From NCBI GenBank assembly GCA_050302175.1, contig JBNLAN010000020.1, positions 1 to 64,000 on the forward strand: a stretch of DNA of 64,000 nt, read 5' to 3'. Below the pieces are notes generated by a model. It was not told the origin of the DNA, did no database searches, and worked only from the letters and a program-made list of their open reading frames with translations. Positions 53,053 through 62,955 of this stretch are shown piece after piece. Numbering within the stretch: position 1 is the stretch's first letter; each line of letters begins with the position of its first letter. The stretch is from JBNLAN01 sp050302175 (GTDB taxonomy: Bacteria; Pseudomonadota; Zetaproteobacteria; Mariprofundales; Mariprofundaceae). The position numbers and the translations under genes were made by a program.

Positions 53053-54507
53053 CTAGATAATGCCGGTCAGCGCATCGTGGCAGAGCTGCATCAGCCGGCC
53101 CGGGAACAGGCCGAGCGCCACTACTGCAACGGTACTGACGACAACAGTGGCCTGCATCAGCACGTTTTCCTGGAAGTTGAACGGCACGCGCTCTTCATCA
53201 AAGTAAATGTATTTCACCACGCGGATGTAATAGAAGGCACCCACGGCCGAGAAGATGATACCGGCAATCGCCAGATAGATATGCCCCGCCTCGATGGCGG
53301 CGGCAAACACCGCATACTTCGCCCAGAAGCCGCCGAGGAACGGAATCCCCGCCAGCGAGAAGAGCAGCAGCCCCATGGCCAGCGCATAACCCGGGCGCAC
53401 CCTGGAGAGCCCGGCGAAATCGTCTAGCAGCTCGCCCTGGATATTCTCGCGGCGCATCAGGATGATGATGGCGAACACGCCCATGGTCATGAACAGGTAG
53501 ATGGCAAGATAGACCAGCACACCGGCATAGCCGTTGGCACTCGCCGCGATCACGCCCAGCAGCACGAAGCCGACATGGCCGATGGTGGAGTAGGCCAGCA
53601 TGCGCTTGATGTTGCGTTGCGCAATCGCCGCAATATTACCAATCGCCATGGAGAGCACAGCGAGCCATGAAAAGATCAGGGTGGTATCGGCAGTGAGCGA
53701 CGGCAGCACATCGGCCATCAGGCGCAGGATCAGCGCGAAACCGGCCACCTTCGGCCCCACCGACATGAAGGCGGTGATCGGGGTGGGCGCGCCCTCATAA
53801 GCGTCCGGGGTCCACATGTGGAACGGCGCTACCGATACCTTGAATGCGAGGCCGGAGATCACGAACACCAGCCCCAGCAACACGGCGATGCGCGAAGAGG
53901 ACTCCAGAGCCGCCAGCGCGGTGCCGACCCCATTGAAATCGAGATGGCCGGTAAGGCCGTAGAAGAAAGAGACACCGTAGAGCAGCATGCCGGACGACAA
54001 GGCGCCGAGGATGAAATACTTCAGTGCGGCTTCGGAAGAGCGCAGCACATCGCGCTGATAACCGACCAGCACATAGACGCAGAGCGCCATCAGCTCCATA
54101 CCGAGATACATGGTGACGAAATTGGGGGAGGAGACCATCAGCATCATGCCCAGCGAGGCAAACAGGATCAGCACGTAGTACTCACCGGTGTGCTGCTCGC
54201 CTTTCATATAATCCCGGGAGAGCACAATGGCGAAACCGGAAGCAGCCAGAATCAGCACCTTGCAGAAGGCGGCAAACGGATCGAGCACGAAGTAGCCGTA
54301 AAAGGCTTCAGCCACTTCGGAACCGGCAACACGAAACACCGCAGCCACAGTCACGATGATGCTGCCAAGCGCAGCATAGAAGGTGAGGAAACGGCGCTTC
54401 TCGGGGAGAAATACATCCCACAGCAGGATCACCATGGCCAGTACCGCCAGAATGATCTCCGGCAGCATCGGCATGATAACCGGAAGTGGAAAAGTCACGT
54501 TATCCAT
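53053..54507 (-). CDS. nuoN: NADH-quinone oxidoreductase subunit N
   Basis: 484 residues, about 14 helices, one of three antiporter-like proton-pumping subunits of complex I. Helix 5 Glu in NFVTMYLGMELMALCVYVLVG and the Lys-bearing broken helix around KVSVAPFHMWTPDAYEGAPT (about 230-250) are present, as is LAYSTIGHVGFVLLGV. Last gene of the operon, 8 bases after nuoM. Confidence 0.97.
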   Translation of the reverse strand: MDNVTFPLPVIMPMLPEIILAVLAMVILLWDVFLPEKRRFLTFYAALGSIIVTVAAVFRVAGSEVAEAFYGYFVLDPFAAFCKVLILAASGFAIVLSRDYMKGEQHTGEYYVLILFASLGMMLMVSSPNFVTMYLGMELMALCVYVLVGYQRDVLRSSEAALKYFILGALSSGMLLYGVSFFYGLTGHLDFNGVGTALAALESSSRIAVLLGLVFVISGLAFKVSVAPFHMWTPDAYEGAPTPITAFMSVGPKVAGFALILRLMADVLPSLTADTTLIFSWLAVLSMAIGNIAAIAQRNIKRMLAYSTIGHVGFVLLGVIAASANGYAGVLVYLAIYLFMTMGVFAIIILMRRENIQGELLDDFAGLSRVRPGYALAMGLLLFSLAGIPFLGGFWAKYAVFAAAIEAGHIYLAIAGIIFSAVGAFYYIRVVKYIYFDEERVPFNFQENVLMQATVVVSTVAVVALGLFPGRLMQLCHDALTGII

Positions 54508-54515
54508 GCGCTACC

Positions 54516-56078
54516 TCAATGCCCTGCCTGGGCGCTCATCTGCTGCGCCATGGCAGCCGCTGCGTCCAGCTTGCTTGTATTAACCTGATCCAGCAGATGC
54601 GCGACCGACTCATGCATCACATCGAGCACCGGCAGCGGATAGATGCCCATCCACACCACCAGCGCGATCAGCGGCATGAAAAAGCCGAACTCGCGCACGC
54701 TCATATCCTGCATCGTCTTCACACTATCCTTGGTGATATCGCCCATGATCACGCGCTTGTACATCCAGAGCGTGTAGCAGGCGGAGAGCACCACGCTGGT
54801 GGTGGCGGCAATCGCCACCCACTTGGTGGAGAAGCCCAGATGCACCGGATCGGCACTGAAGGTGCCGATCAGCACCATGATTTCACCCACAAAGGCGGAT
54901 GCACCCGGCAGCGCCACATTCGCCATCGCGAACACCATCATCACCGCCGCGAATACCGGCATCACATTCACCACACCGCCGTAGTCGGCGATCTCGCGGG
55001 TGTGCAGGCGATCGTACATCACGCCCACACAGAGGAAGAGTGCTGCGGCCACGAAACCGTGCGAGATCATGTTGATGATCGCGCCCTCAAGTGCGGCCTG
55101 TGTGAACATGAAGGTGCCGAGGGTGACAAAGCCCATGTGCGCAATCGACGAATAGGCGATCAGGCGCTTCATATCCTGCTGCATCATCGCAACCAGCGAG
55201 ATGTAGATAATCGCGACAAGTGAGAGTGCGACCATGAACGGTACGAAATATTGCGAGGCATCCGGTGCGATCGGCAGCGAGAAACGCAGGAAGCCATACG
55301 CACCCATCTTCAGCAGGATACCGGCCAGGATCACCGAGCCTGCGGTCGGCGCTTCGGTATGCGCATCCGGCAACCAGGTGTGCACCGGCCACATCGGCAC
55401 CTTCACCGCAAAGGCGACGAAGAAGGCGATCCAGATCCAGAACTGCCAGTCGAAATCGAACGGGAACTCCATCAGGGCGAGAATCGAGAACGAACCGCTC
55501 TTGAAATACATCGCCAGCAGCGCCACCAGCATCAGCACCGAGCCTGCCAGGGTATAGAGGAAGAACTTGATGGTGGCGTAAACGCGATTCTTGCCGCCCC
55601 AGATACCGATAATCAGGTACATCGGGATCAGCATCGCCTCCCAGAAGAAGTAGAAGAGGATCGAATCGAGCGCCGAGAACACACCGATCAGTGTGGTCTC
55701 CAGCACCAGAAAGGCGATCATGTACTCTTTCACACGGCTTTGGATGCACTCCCAGGCCGAGATCACGCAGATCACGGTGAGCAGCGAGGTGAGGATAATG
55801 AACGGCATCGAGATGCCATCGATCCCCAGCTGGTAGTTGATATGGAAGGAAGGAATCCACTCGTGGAACTCCTCGAACTGCATATCGTGCGTCGAGTTAT
55901 TGAACCTGAAGGCCAGCGGCAGGGTGAGAATAAAGGTGGCGGCAGAGACTGCGAGTGCCGACCAGCGCACCGTATCGGCGCTCCTGGCAAACAGCCAGAT
56001 CAGCAGTGCTCCTGCCGTTGGCAGGAAGATACTGTAGGTGAGGATCGGGAATCCGAGAACGTTGTTCAATTCATGCAT
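54516..56078 (-). CDS. nuoM: NADH-quinone oxidoreductase subunit M
   Basis: 520 residues, about 14 helices. FFWEAMLIPMYLIIGIWGG holds the helix 5 Glu, KVPMWPVHTWLPDAHTEAPT the broken-helix Lys and channel residues, and LIAYSSIAHMGFVTLGTFMF the second Lys region. One proton channel of the complex I membrane arm. Between nuoL (6 bases upstream) and nuoN. Confidence 0.97.
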   Translation of the reverse strand: MHELNNVLGFPILTYSIFLPTAGALLIWLFARSADTVRWSALAVSAATFILTLPLAFRFNNSTHDMQFEEFHEWIPSFHINYQLGIDGISMPFIILTSLLTVICVISAWECIQSRVKEYMIAFLVLETTLIGVFSALDSILFYFFWEAMLIPMYLIIGIWGGKNRVYATIKFFLYTLAGSVLMLVALLAMYFKSGSFSILALMEFPFDFDWQFWIWIAFFVAFAVKVPMWPVHTWLPDAHTEAPTAGSVILAGILLKMGAYGFLRFSLPIAPDASQYFVPFMVALSLVAIIYISLVAMMQQDMKRLIAYSSIAHMGFVTLGTFMFTQAALEGAIINMISHGFVAAALFLCVGVMYDRLHTREIADYGGVVNVMPVFAAVMMVFAMANVALPGASAFVGEIMVLIGTFSADPVHLGFSTKWVAIAATTSVVLSACYTLWMYKRVIMGDITKDSVKTMQDMSVREFGFFMPLIALVVWMGIYPLPVLDVMHESVAHLLDQVNTSKLDAAAAMAQQMSAQAGH

Positions 56079-56084
56079 TTCCGA

Positions 56085-58106
56085 CTACCCCTTCAAAACC
56101 AGCCAGGTGAGCAGGCCGAATACGCCGATCACCATGGCAAAGGCGTAGTGATAAACCATGCCGGACTGCATGGTGCGCAGACGTGCCGCACCGTTCTTGA
56201 TCGCGCCGACGATGCCGCCGTGAATCAGCTTGCCATCAATCAGGCCAAGATCGCCCCACTTCCACAGGATGGAGCCGAGGCAGCGAAGCGGACGCACCAG
56301 CATGCGGTCGTACAGCTCATCCCAGTACCACTTGTTAAGCAGGAAGGTGTAGAGCGGACCGGATAGTTTGGCGAGCAGCGCAGGCGCTTTGCTCTCCCTG
56401 AAATACATCAGGAAAGCCAGCGCAATACCGCCCACCGCCAGCCAGAACGGCCACGTGAACGGCGCGTGCAGCACCATGCCCCAGGTGCCGTGCAATGCGC
56501 CCTCTTCATGCAGAGCCATCAGCGGGTTGTGCGCATCGGTGACAAACAGTGCATCGCCGAAGAAGCCCAAAGCCACCTCCGGGTTGGCGATATCGAGCGC
56601 AGCCATGCCCCACAGGCCGGAGAGCACCGCACCCACCGCCAGAATAATCAATGGCACGGTGATCACCTTCGGCGATTCGTGCAGGTGCGATTTGGCATGC
56701 TCATCGACGCGATCCGAGTTGTGGAAAGTGAGGAAGAACATGCGGAAGGTGTAGAAGGCGGTCATGAATACACCGGTGAGCACCGCGAACGATGCAAAGG
56801 TACCGATCCAGCTAAGGTTGCCGGTAAATTCGCGCACCATGGCCGCTTCGATGATCAGATCCTTGGAGAAAAAGCCTGCAAACGGCGGGATACCCGCCAG
56901 GGCCAGGGCCGCCAGGAACATGGTGATATAGGTGATCGGCATGTATTTGCGCAGCTGACCCATTTTGCGGATATCCTGCTCGGCCATCACCGCGTGGATC
57001 ACGGAGCCGGCAGCAAGGAAGAGCAGCGCCTTGAAGTAGGCGTGGGTCATCAGATGGAAGATACCGGCCGAATAGGCGGAAACGCCGCAGGCCACGAACA
57101 TGTAACCAAGCTGCGAACAGGTTGAGTAGGCGATAACACGCTTGATGTCGTTCTGCACCAGACCGATGGTGGCGCACATCCAGGCGGTGATGGCACCCAC
57201 CAGAGTCACGGCAGCGAGTGCGACCTCGGAGTATTCGAACATCGGCGACAGGCGCGCAACCATGAACACACCGGCGGTTACCATGGTGGCGGCGTGGATC
57301 AGTGCCGAGATCGGGGTCGGGCCCTCCATCGAATCAGGCAGCCACACATGCAGCGGCACCTGACCGGACTTACCCATGGCGCCGACGAAAAGCGCCAGGC
57401 AGATGAAGGTGATGGCATTCATCTCCCAGCCCATGAAATTCAGGGTGTACCCCTCTGCCATGAAGTTCGGCATATCGGCAAACACCACCTTGTATTCAAC
57501 CGAACCGAAGTAGTACCAGACGGCGAGAATGCCGATTGCGAATCCGAAGTCGCCGACGCGGTTGACGATGAACGCCTTCATGGCGGCATAGGTGGCGGAC
57601 TCGCGCTTGAACCAGAAACCGATCAACAAATAAGAGAACAGCCCCACCGCCTCCCAGCCGAAAAAGAGGGTGAAGAAGCTGTTGCCCATCACCAGCACCA
57701 GCATCGAGAAGGTGAATCCCGAAATATAGGAGAAGAAGCGCGAGTAGCCCGGATCGCCGTGCATGTAGCCGATGGTGTAGACGTGCACGCAAGCGGAGAC
57801 GATGGTGACGGTGACCATCATGATGGCGGTAAGGCGATCGATCATCATGCCCACCGGCACCACGAAATCGCCCGAAATCATCCAGGTCCAGAAGTTGTCG
57901 TGGAACGAGGCGCCGCCCAATACCTGAATAAACACATGGATCGACAACAGTGCCGATAAAATAACGAAGCTACAGGTGATCCAGTGGCTGAGTTGTTCTT
58001 TCAGCGCCCAGCCGAACAGGCCGGCCGCCATAGCGCCCAGCAGCGGCAGCAGCGGAATCGCCAGAAGCTCGGTCGTGCTAAGCATGATTTGCGTCGTTCC
58101 TTCCAC
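56085..58106 (-). CDS. nuoL: NADH-quinone oxidoreductase subunit L
   Basis: 673 residues if GTG 58106 is used, with AAGGGGGGG just upstream; ATG 58085 (MLSTTELLAIPLLPLLGA) is an alternative that fits the usual NuoL N-terminus. FFGWEAVGLFSYLLIGFWFK has the helix 5 Glu, KSGQVPLHVWLPDSMEGPTP the broken helix, and AYSTCSQLGYMFVACG the next. A long C-terminal lateral helix (about 555-640) links the three pump modules. Follows nuoK by ten bases. Confidence 0.97.
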   Translation of the reverse strand: MEGTTQIMLSTTELLAIPLLPLLGAMAAGLFGWALKEQLSHWITCSFVILSALLSIHVFIQVLGGASFHDNFWTWMISGDFVVPVGMMIDRLTAIMMVTVTIVSACVHVYTIGYMHGDPGYSRFFSYISGFTFSMLVLVMGNSFFTLFFGWEAVGLFSYLLIGFWFKRESATYAAMKAFIVNRVGDFGFAIGILAVWYYFGSVEYKVVFADMPNFMAEGYTLNFMGWEMNAITFICLALFVGAMGKSGQVPLHVWLPDSMEGPTPISALIHAATMVTAGVFMVARLSPMFEYSEVALAAVTLVGAITAWMCATIGLVQNDIKRVIAYSTCSQLGYMFVACGVSAYSAGIFHLMTHAYFKALLFLAAGSVIHAVMAEQDIRKMGQLRKYMPITYITMFLAALALAGIPPFAGFFSKDLIIEAAMVREFTGNLSWIGTFASFAVLTGVFMTAFYTFRMFFLTFHNSDRVDEHAKSHLHESPKVITVPLIILAVGAVLSGLWGMAALDIANPEVALGFFGDALFVTDAHNPLMALHEEGALHGTWGMVLHAPFTWPFWLAVGGIALAFLMYFRESKAPALLAKLSGPLYTFLLNKWYWDELYDRMLVRPLRCLGSILWKWGDLGLIDGKLIHGGIVGAIKNGAARLRTMQSGMVYHYAFAMVIGVFGLLTWLVLKG

Positions 58107-58116
58107 TTGCCCCCCC

Positions 58117-58422
58117 TTAACCCTGCAAGGTGTCGATATCTTCGACGTCGATCGAGCGGCGCTGACGATAGAAGGCCACCAGAATCGCCAGGCCCACCGC
58201 CACTTCGCTGGCCGCCACGGTCAGTACGAAGAAGACAAAAATCTGCCCGCCAAGATCATTCAGAAAATGTGAAAATGCCGCAAAATTGATATTCACCGCC
58301 AGCAGCATCAGCTCGATGCACATCAGCAGGGTGATCACATTCTTTCGATTCAGAAACAGGCCGATCACGCCAAGCGAAAAGAGACAGGCTCCAACAGCCA
58401 GATATGCGTTCAGCCCGATCAT
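58117..58422 (-). CDS. nuoK: NADH-quinone oxidoreductase subunit K
   Basis: 101 residues, three helices. GLFLNRKNVITLLMCIELML with Glu38 region and NINFAAFSHF, then FFVLTVAASEVAVGLAILVA with the second membrane Glu, are the defining NuoK motifs for proton transfer. Overlaps nuoJ by 4 bases. Confidence 0.98.
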   Translation of the reverse strand: MIGLNAYLAVGACLFSLGVIGLFLNRKNVITLLMCIELMLLAVNINFAAFSHFLNDLGGQIFVFFVLTVAASEVAVGLAILVAFYRQRRSIDVEDIDTLQG

Positions 58423-59015
58423 TTCATCACCTCACCGCGCACCACAGGCACCTTTTGCAGACGATCTTCCTTGCGGACACGCACCTGCCTGGAAATCTTC
58501 TGGTATTTGGCGCCCTTGCGCTCGCGCAGCGTTAACACCACTGCACCGACCAGCGCCACCAGCAGAATGATCGCTGCAATTTCAAAACCGAGCAGATACT
58601 CGGTATAGAGCATCTTGCCGATTTCGACGGTGTTGTTCACATCGGCCGGCATGTGTGCAGCCTTCATCTCGGTGAAGACACCGCTGGAACCCGCCGCGAT
58701 CAGCTCGCCCAGCAACGCTGCTGCAATCACACCGCCAATCGGCAGATACTGCAAAAAACCCTCTTTCAGTTTGGCCACGTTGATCTCGAGCATCATGACC
58801 ACGAACATGAACAGCACCATCACCGCGCCCACATAAATCAGGATCAGAATGATCCCGAGAAACTCCGCATCGAGCATGAAAAAGAGCCCGGCCGCATTAA
58901 AAAAGCAGAAGATCAGGAACATGATCGAGTGCATGGTATTGCGCGCCAGCACCACGCCGAGACCGGCGATGACGGCAAGCCCTGCAAACAGGCTGAAGAA
59001 AATGGTTTCCAGCAT
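58419..59015 (-). CDS. nuoJ: NADH-quinone oxidoreductase subunit J
   Basis: 198 residues, five helices. LEAEFLGIILILIYVGAVMV-type motif is present as LDAEFLGIILILIYVGAVMV, with the pi-bulge helix 3 used in coupling, then LFMFVVMMLEINVAKLKEGF. The C-terminal tail is basic. Starts 24 bases after nuoI. Confidence 0.97.
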   Translation of the reverse strand: MLETIFFSLFAGLAVIAGLGVVLARNTMHSIMFLIFCFFNAAGLFFMLDAEFLGIILILIYVGAVMVLFMFVVMMLEINVAKLKEGFLQYLPIGGVIAAALLGELIAAGSSGVFTEMKAAHMPADVNNTVEIGKMLYTEYLLGFEIAAIILLVALVGAVVLTLRERKGAKYQKISRQVRVRKEDRLQKVPVVRGEVMK

Positions 59016-59039
59016 TACTCCTCCCGAATCTCGTGCGCC

Positions 59040-59531
59040 TTAACTGTATCGCGCATCGGCGGCCAGATTGGCGGCAATCTGGCTCTCCATGCGGTCGCCC
59101 ACGGCCAGCAGCATCTCTTTCGTATACAACAGCTCCGCGCGCGTTTCGGTGCCGTACTCGAAGATTTGCGTCTCCACAATGGCATCCACCGGGCAGGCCT
59201 CGGTGCAGAAGCCGCAGAAGATGCACTTGGTCATGTCGATGTCGTAGCGGGTGGTGCGACGGCTGCCGTCATCTCGCTCCTCCGACTCGATGGTAATCGC
59301 CAGCGCCGGGCAGACCACTTCGCATAATTTACATGCGATGCAGCGCTCCTCGCCGCTCTCATAGCGGCGCAGCGCATGCAGGCCGCGGAAACGCGGGGAT
59401 AGCGGCGTGCGCTCTTCCGGATACTGCACGGTGATCTTCTTCGAAAAGAGATACTTGCCGGTGAGCTTCAGCCCCATCAGCAGCTCCCAGAGCAGCCAGG
59501 TTTTAGCGTGGTGTTTAATCAGCCTCATCAT
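59040..59531 (-). CDS. nuoI: NADH-quinone oxidoreductase subunit I
   Basis: 163 residues with two 4Fe-4S motifs, CIACKLCEVVCPALAI and CIFCGFCTEACPVDAI, binding clusters N6a and N6b that pass electrons toward N2. The N-terminal amphipathic helix contacts NuoH. The ATG overlaps the nuoH stop by 4 bases. Confidence 0.98.
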   Translation of the reverse strand: MMRLIKHHAKTWLLWELLMGLKLTGKYLFSKKITVQYPEERTPLSPRFRGLHALRRYESGEERCIACKLCEVVCPALAITIESEERDDGSRRTTRYDIDMTKCIFCGFCTEACPVDAIVETQIFEYGTETRAELLYTKEMLLAVGDRMESQIAANLAADARYS

Positions 59532-60604
59532 GCGCCCACCCCCGGACGATAGAACTGCATGAAGTCATGCAGGTAGGGAATCTGCGGCACGTAGATGCAG
59601 AGGCCTACCACAGCGATCCAGGCCAGGGTCCACGGCAGGAATACCTTCCAGCCCAGACGCATCAGCTGATCGTAGCGATAGCGCGGGAAGGTGGCGCGGA
59701 ACCAGATAAACACAAAAATCAGGAACGAGGTCTTGCCGAGCAGCCAGACGGTTCCAGGAATGACATCGAGTGCCGGATGCGGCGCATACCAGCCGCCCAG
59801 GAACAAGATCGAAGTCATCAGGCTGATCAGGATCATGGCGGCATACTCGGCCAGCGAGAAGGTGGCGAACCACATGCCCGAGTACTCCACGAAGAAGCCT
59901 GCCACCAGCTCCGCCTCGCCTTCCGGCAAATCGAACGGCGAACGGTTGGTTTCGGCACAACCGGCGATGAAGAAGACGATGAACATCGGGAACAGCGGAA
60001 TAAGATACCAGTGCCAGATGCCGCCCGCCTGCGCATGCACGATACTGTTCAGGTTCATGGTGCCGGCCAGCATCAGCACGGTGACGATGGCGAAGCCCAT
60101 GGCGATCTCGTAGGAGACCATCTGGCAGGTGGCGCGCAGTGCGCCGATGAAGGCGTATTTGGAATTCGAGGCCCAGCCCGCCATCAAAATACCGTAGATG
60201 GAGAGCGAGGTAATCGCCATCACGTAGAGCACGCCGATATTAAGATCGGCAATCGCCATCACATGCGCGGTCTCCCACAGGCCGAACAGCGTGGTCTCAC
60301 CGAAAGGAACCACGGCAAACGCGATAAACGCAGGCACCATCGCCATGACCGGAGCTGCCACGAACAACAGCTTGTTGGACATGGTCGGGATAATGGTCTC
60401 TTTCAGGAACAGTTTCAGACCATCGGCCAGTGGCTGCAGCAGACCGGCAGGACCCACACGGTTACAACCCTGACGCACCTGAATCCAGCCGATGATACGG
60501 CGCTCAAAGTAGGTAATGTAGGCGACCGAGAGTGCCACAGGCACGGCAATCGCCAGAATCTCGAGAATCCAGATCGCCACGGTCAGCACCATATCCCAGT
60601 TCAT
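59528..60604 (-). CDS. nuoH: NADH-quinone oxidoreductase subunit H
   Basis: 358 residues, eight helices. YFERRIIGWIQVRQGCNRVG and LLQPLADGLKLFLKE line the quinone entry site, then ETNRSPFDLPEGEAELVAGF and VEYSGMWFATF with the conserved acidic residues of the quinone-proton funnel. Couples quinone reduction to the membrane arm. Overlaps nuoG by 4 bases. Confidence 0.98.
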   Translation of the reverse strand: MNWDMVLTVAIWILEILAIAVPVALSVAYITYFERRIIGWIQVRQGCNRVGPAGLLQPLADGLKLFLKETIIPTMSNKLLFVAAPVMAMVPAFIAFAVVPFGETTLFGLWETAHVMAIADLNIGVLYVMAITSLSIYGILMAGWASNSKYAFIGALRATCQMVSYEIAMGFAIVTVLMLAGTMNLNSIVHAQAGGIWHWYLIPLFPMFIVFFIAGCAETNRSPFDLPEGEAELVAGFFVEYSGMWFATFSLAEYAAMILISLMTSILFLGGWYAPHPALDVIPGTVWLLGKTSFLIFVFIWFRATFPRYRYDQLMRLGWKVFLPWTLAWIAVVGLCIYVPQIPYLHDFMQFYRPGVGA

Positions 60605-62955
60605 GACTGCCCCCCTGCCAGCGTCACGTGTATTTCGCCGGAGAGATCGCCGGCAACACCGCGCTTGGCGACAAACATCACGCCGGGCGATACGTCGGTG
60701 CGGGTGCCGACTTCGTATTCGAATTCGCCCGCATCGGTGCGCACCTTGATTTTACCGGCCGACAACCCCGCCGCGGCCAGCGTATCGGGATGCACGATCA
60801 CATCGTCCATCGCATGCAACTTGCCTGCTTCGGTCAGGTTCTCCGAGGCGCGGGCCCACGGGCCTTCACGATAGAGCGAGTAGCGGCTGACCAGATCCAG
60901 CCCCTTGTCGCCCGGCACCGGCTTCGGCAACAGCCCGGTATCGCGGTTGCGCGCCACCGGCATCATGAACGAATCCACTTTGTTCGCTTCCCAGGCCTTG
61001 GCCATATCCGGCAGGAAGCGCTTCACGGCAGCGCGCAGCTCTTCCATGTTTACGGCAGGGATGTCAGCGCCGACGGCTTGCGCCAGACGCATCATCACTT
61101 TCCACAATGGGCGCTCCTGCCCCATCGACTTCAGCGGTGTGTTGGCCACGCGCACGCGGCCCTCCATGTTGATGAAGCTGCCTTCGACTTCCGAATAGGC
61201 GGCGGCGGGCAGCATCACATTGGCGAACTGGCTGATCTCGCCGCTGATGGCAGCCACCTGCACCAGCGGAATACGGCCGAGCACGCTCTTGGCCTTGGCC
61301 GAGAACAGGCCGTCGCCGGCCGGATCGCTACCGATCAGGAGCAGCGTATCGATCTCACCACGGCTGGCAGCATCGAAGAGTTCGCCTGCACTGGTGCGCA
61401 CATCGCCGAACACAGCGGAGAGCACCTGCGCATTCATCCCTTCCGGAATCAGGTTGCGCCCATCCTTGTCCTCTTCGGCATGACCGCAGGCGCGCATCAA
61501 CAGATCAAGCCCGTGGATTAACGCCGCCGCATCGGCGTGGCCGCGAATCTCTTCACCAACCAGCAACGCACAGGAGTCGGCCAGCAGCGCATCGGCCAGC
61601 AGTTTCCCGGCCTCATGACGATCATTCACCTTGGCCATCCACTCCTTCATGCCGGCCGCGGTCTTGCCCATCTCGATTACCTGCTGCATGGCGCGGGCGA
61701 TCACCGCCGGCCAGTCGCGCGGACGGATCAGGGCGTCATTCGTAATTTCGGCATCGGTGCGATAGTACATGGCGCCGATTCGTGTAACCGGCTTACCCTT
61801 GCGCAGACGCTTACGCAGACGCTGCATCAGGATCGGCAGGCGCTGACGAAGATCGGAGCCCAGCACCACCACCTGATCGGAGGTCTCGATCTGGGCAGTG
61901 GTCATCGAGAAGCCCTCTTCGAAGGCGAACTTGCGCATATCGCGACGGTGCAGATCGAATGCCACCTTGGCATCGGGGAATGCCACATCATGCAGCAGGC
62001 GGATGGCGGTCAGGCCCTCCACGCTCCAGAACGGCGAAAAGACGATCCCGACCTTTTTGCCCTTCAGGACATTGGCCGCTTTCTCGAAAGCATCATCCCA
62101 GGAGGTCTCTTCGACCGCGCCATTACGAATTTTCGGCGCGAGCAGACGCGCATCGGAACGGAATGCATCATAAACATAGCGCCCGCGATCGCAGATCCAC
62201 GGCTCGGGAGAGTTTTCAATCGGCTTGATCCGAATCACCTCTTTGCCGCGCGACTCAATCGCAATATCGCAACCCTGCGGACACTGCGTGCAGGTGCTCT
62301 TGTGCCGGACCAGCTCCCACGGACGAGCCACATCATTCGAAGGCTTATCGAGCAGCGCTCCCACCGGGCAAACATCGGCCAGGTTGCCGGAAAGCTCGGA
62401 GGAGAGACAATCGTGGACGATACCAACAATATTCATGTGGTCGCCGCGATTGAGCACGCCCATATCGCCAGTGCCGGCAATCTCATCCGCAAAACGCACG
62501 CAACGGGTGCAGTGGATGCAGCGGGTCATGCAGGTGCTGATAAAAGGGCCCAACTCCATATCGACCACGGCGCGCTTGGGCTCGGTGTAACGCCCCTTGG
62601 AGCTGCCATGCTCGATGGCATAATCCTGTAGCTTGCAGGCGCCGCCCTGATCGCAGACCGGGCAGTCGAGCGGATGGTGAATCAGCAGATACTCCATCAC
62701 CATTTCGCGGTCTTTCTTCAGCCCCTCGGTATGGGTGCGCACCTTCATCCCTTCGGAAACCGGGGTGCAGCAGGAGGCGGCAGGCTTGGCCCAGCCCTCA
62801 ACCTCTACCAGACACATGCGGCAGTTGGCCGCGACTGACAGCTCCGGGTGATAGCAGAAATAGGGCACATCGGCACCATTTTGGCGGCAAGCCTCCAGCA
62901 GGCTGGTACCCGCGGCTACCGTTACTTCTTCGTCATTGATGGACAACGTGGTCAT
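60601..62955 (-). CDS. nuoG: NADH-quinone oxidoreductase subunit G
   Basis: 784 residues. N-terminal 2Fe-2S domain (CRQNGADVPYFCYHPELSVA and NCRMC), the His-Cys 4Fe-4S site (HHPLDCPVCDQGGACKLQDY), CTRCIHCTRCVRFADEIAG for N4/N5, then a molybdopterin-oxidoreductase-like domain beginning with CTQCPQGCDIAIESRG, whose CxxCxxxC could hold the extra N7 cluster. Carries electrons from NuoF to NuoI. Overlaps nuoF by 4 bases. Confidence 0.97.
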   Translation of the reverse strand: MTTLSINDEEVTVAAGTSLLEACRQNGADVPYFCYHPELSVAANCRMCLVEVEGWAKPAASCCTPVSEGMKVRTHTEGLKKDREMVMEYLLIHHPLDCPVCDQGGACKLQDYAIEHGSSKGRYTEPKRAVVDMELGPFISTCMTRCIHCTRCVRFADEIAGTGDMGVLNRGDHMNIVGIVHDCLSSELSGNLADVCPVGALLDKPSNDVARPWELVRHKSTCTQCPQGCDIAIESRGKEVIRIKPIENSPEPWICDRGRYVYDAFRSDARLLAPKIRNGAVEETSWDDAFEKAANVLKGKKVGIVFSPFWSVEGLTAIRLLHDVAFPDAKVAFDLHRRDMRKFAFEEGFSMTTAQIETSDQVVVLGSDLRQRLPILMQRLRKRLRKGKPVTRIGAMYYRTDAEITNDALIRPRDWPAVIARAMQQVIEMGKTAAGMKEWMAKVNDRHEAGKLLADALLADSCALLVGEEIRGHADAAALIHGLDLLMRACGHAEEDKDGRNLIPEGMNAQVLSAVFGDVRTSAGELFDAASRGEIDTLLLIGSDPAGDGLFSAKAKSVLGRIPLVQVAAISGEISQFANVMLPAAAYSEVEGSFINMEGRVRVANTPLKSMGQERPLWKVMMRLAQAVGADIPAVNMEELRAAVKRFLPDMAKAWEANKVDSFMMPVARNRDTGLLPKPVPGDKGLDLVSRYSLYREGPWARASENLTEAGKLHAMDDVIVHPDTLAAAGLSAGKIKVRTDAGEFEYEVGTRTDVSPGVMFVAKRGVAGDLSGEIHVTLAGGQS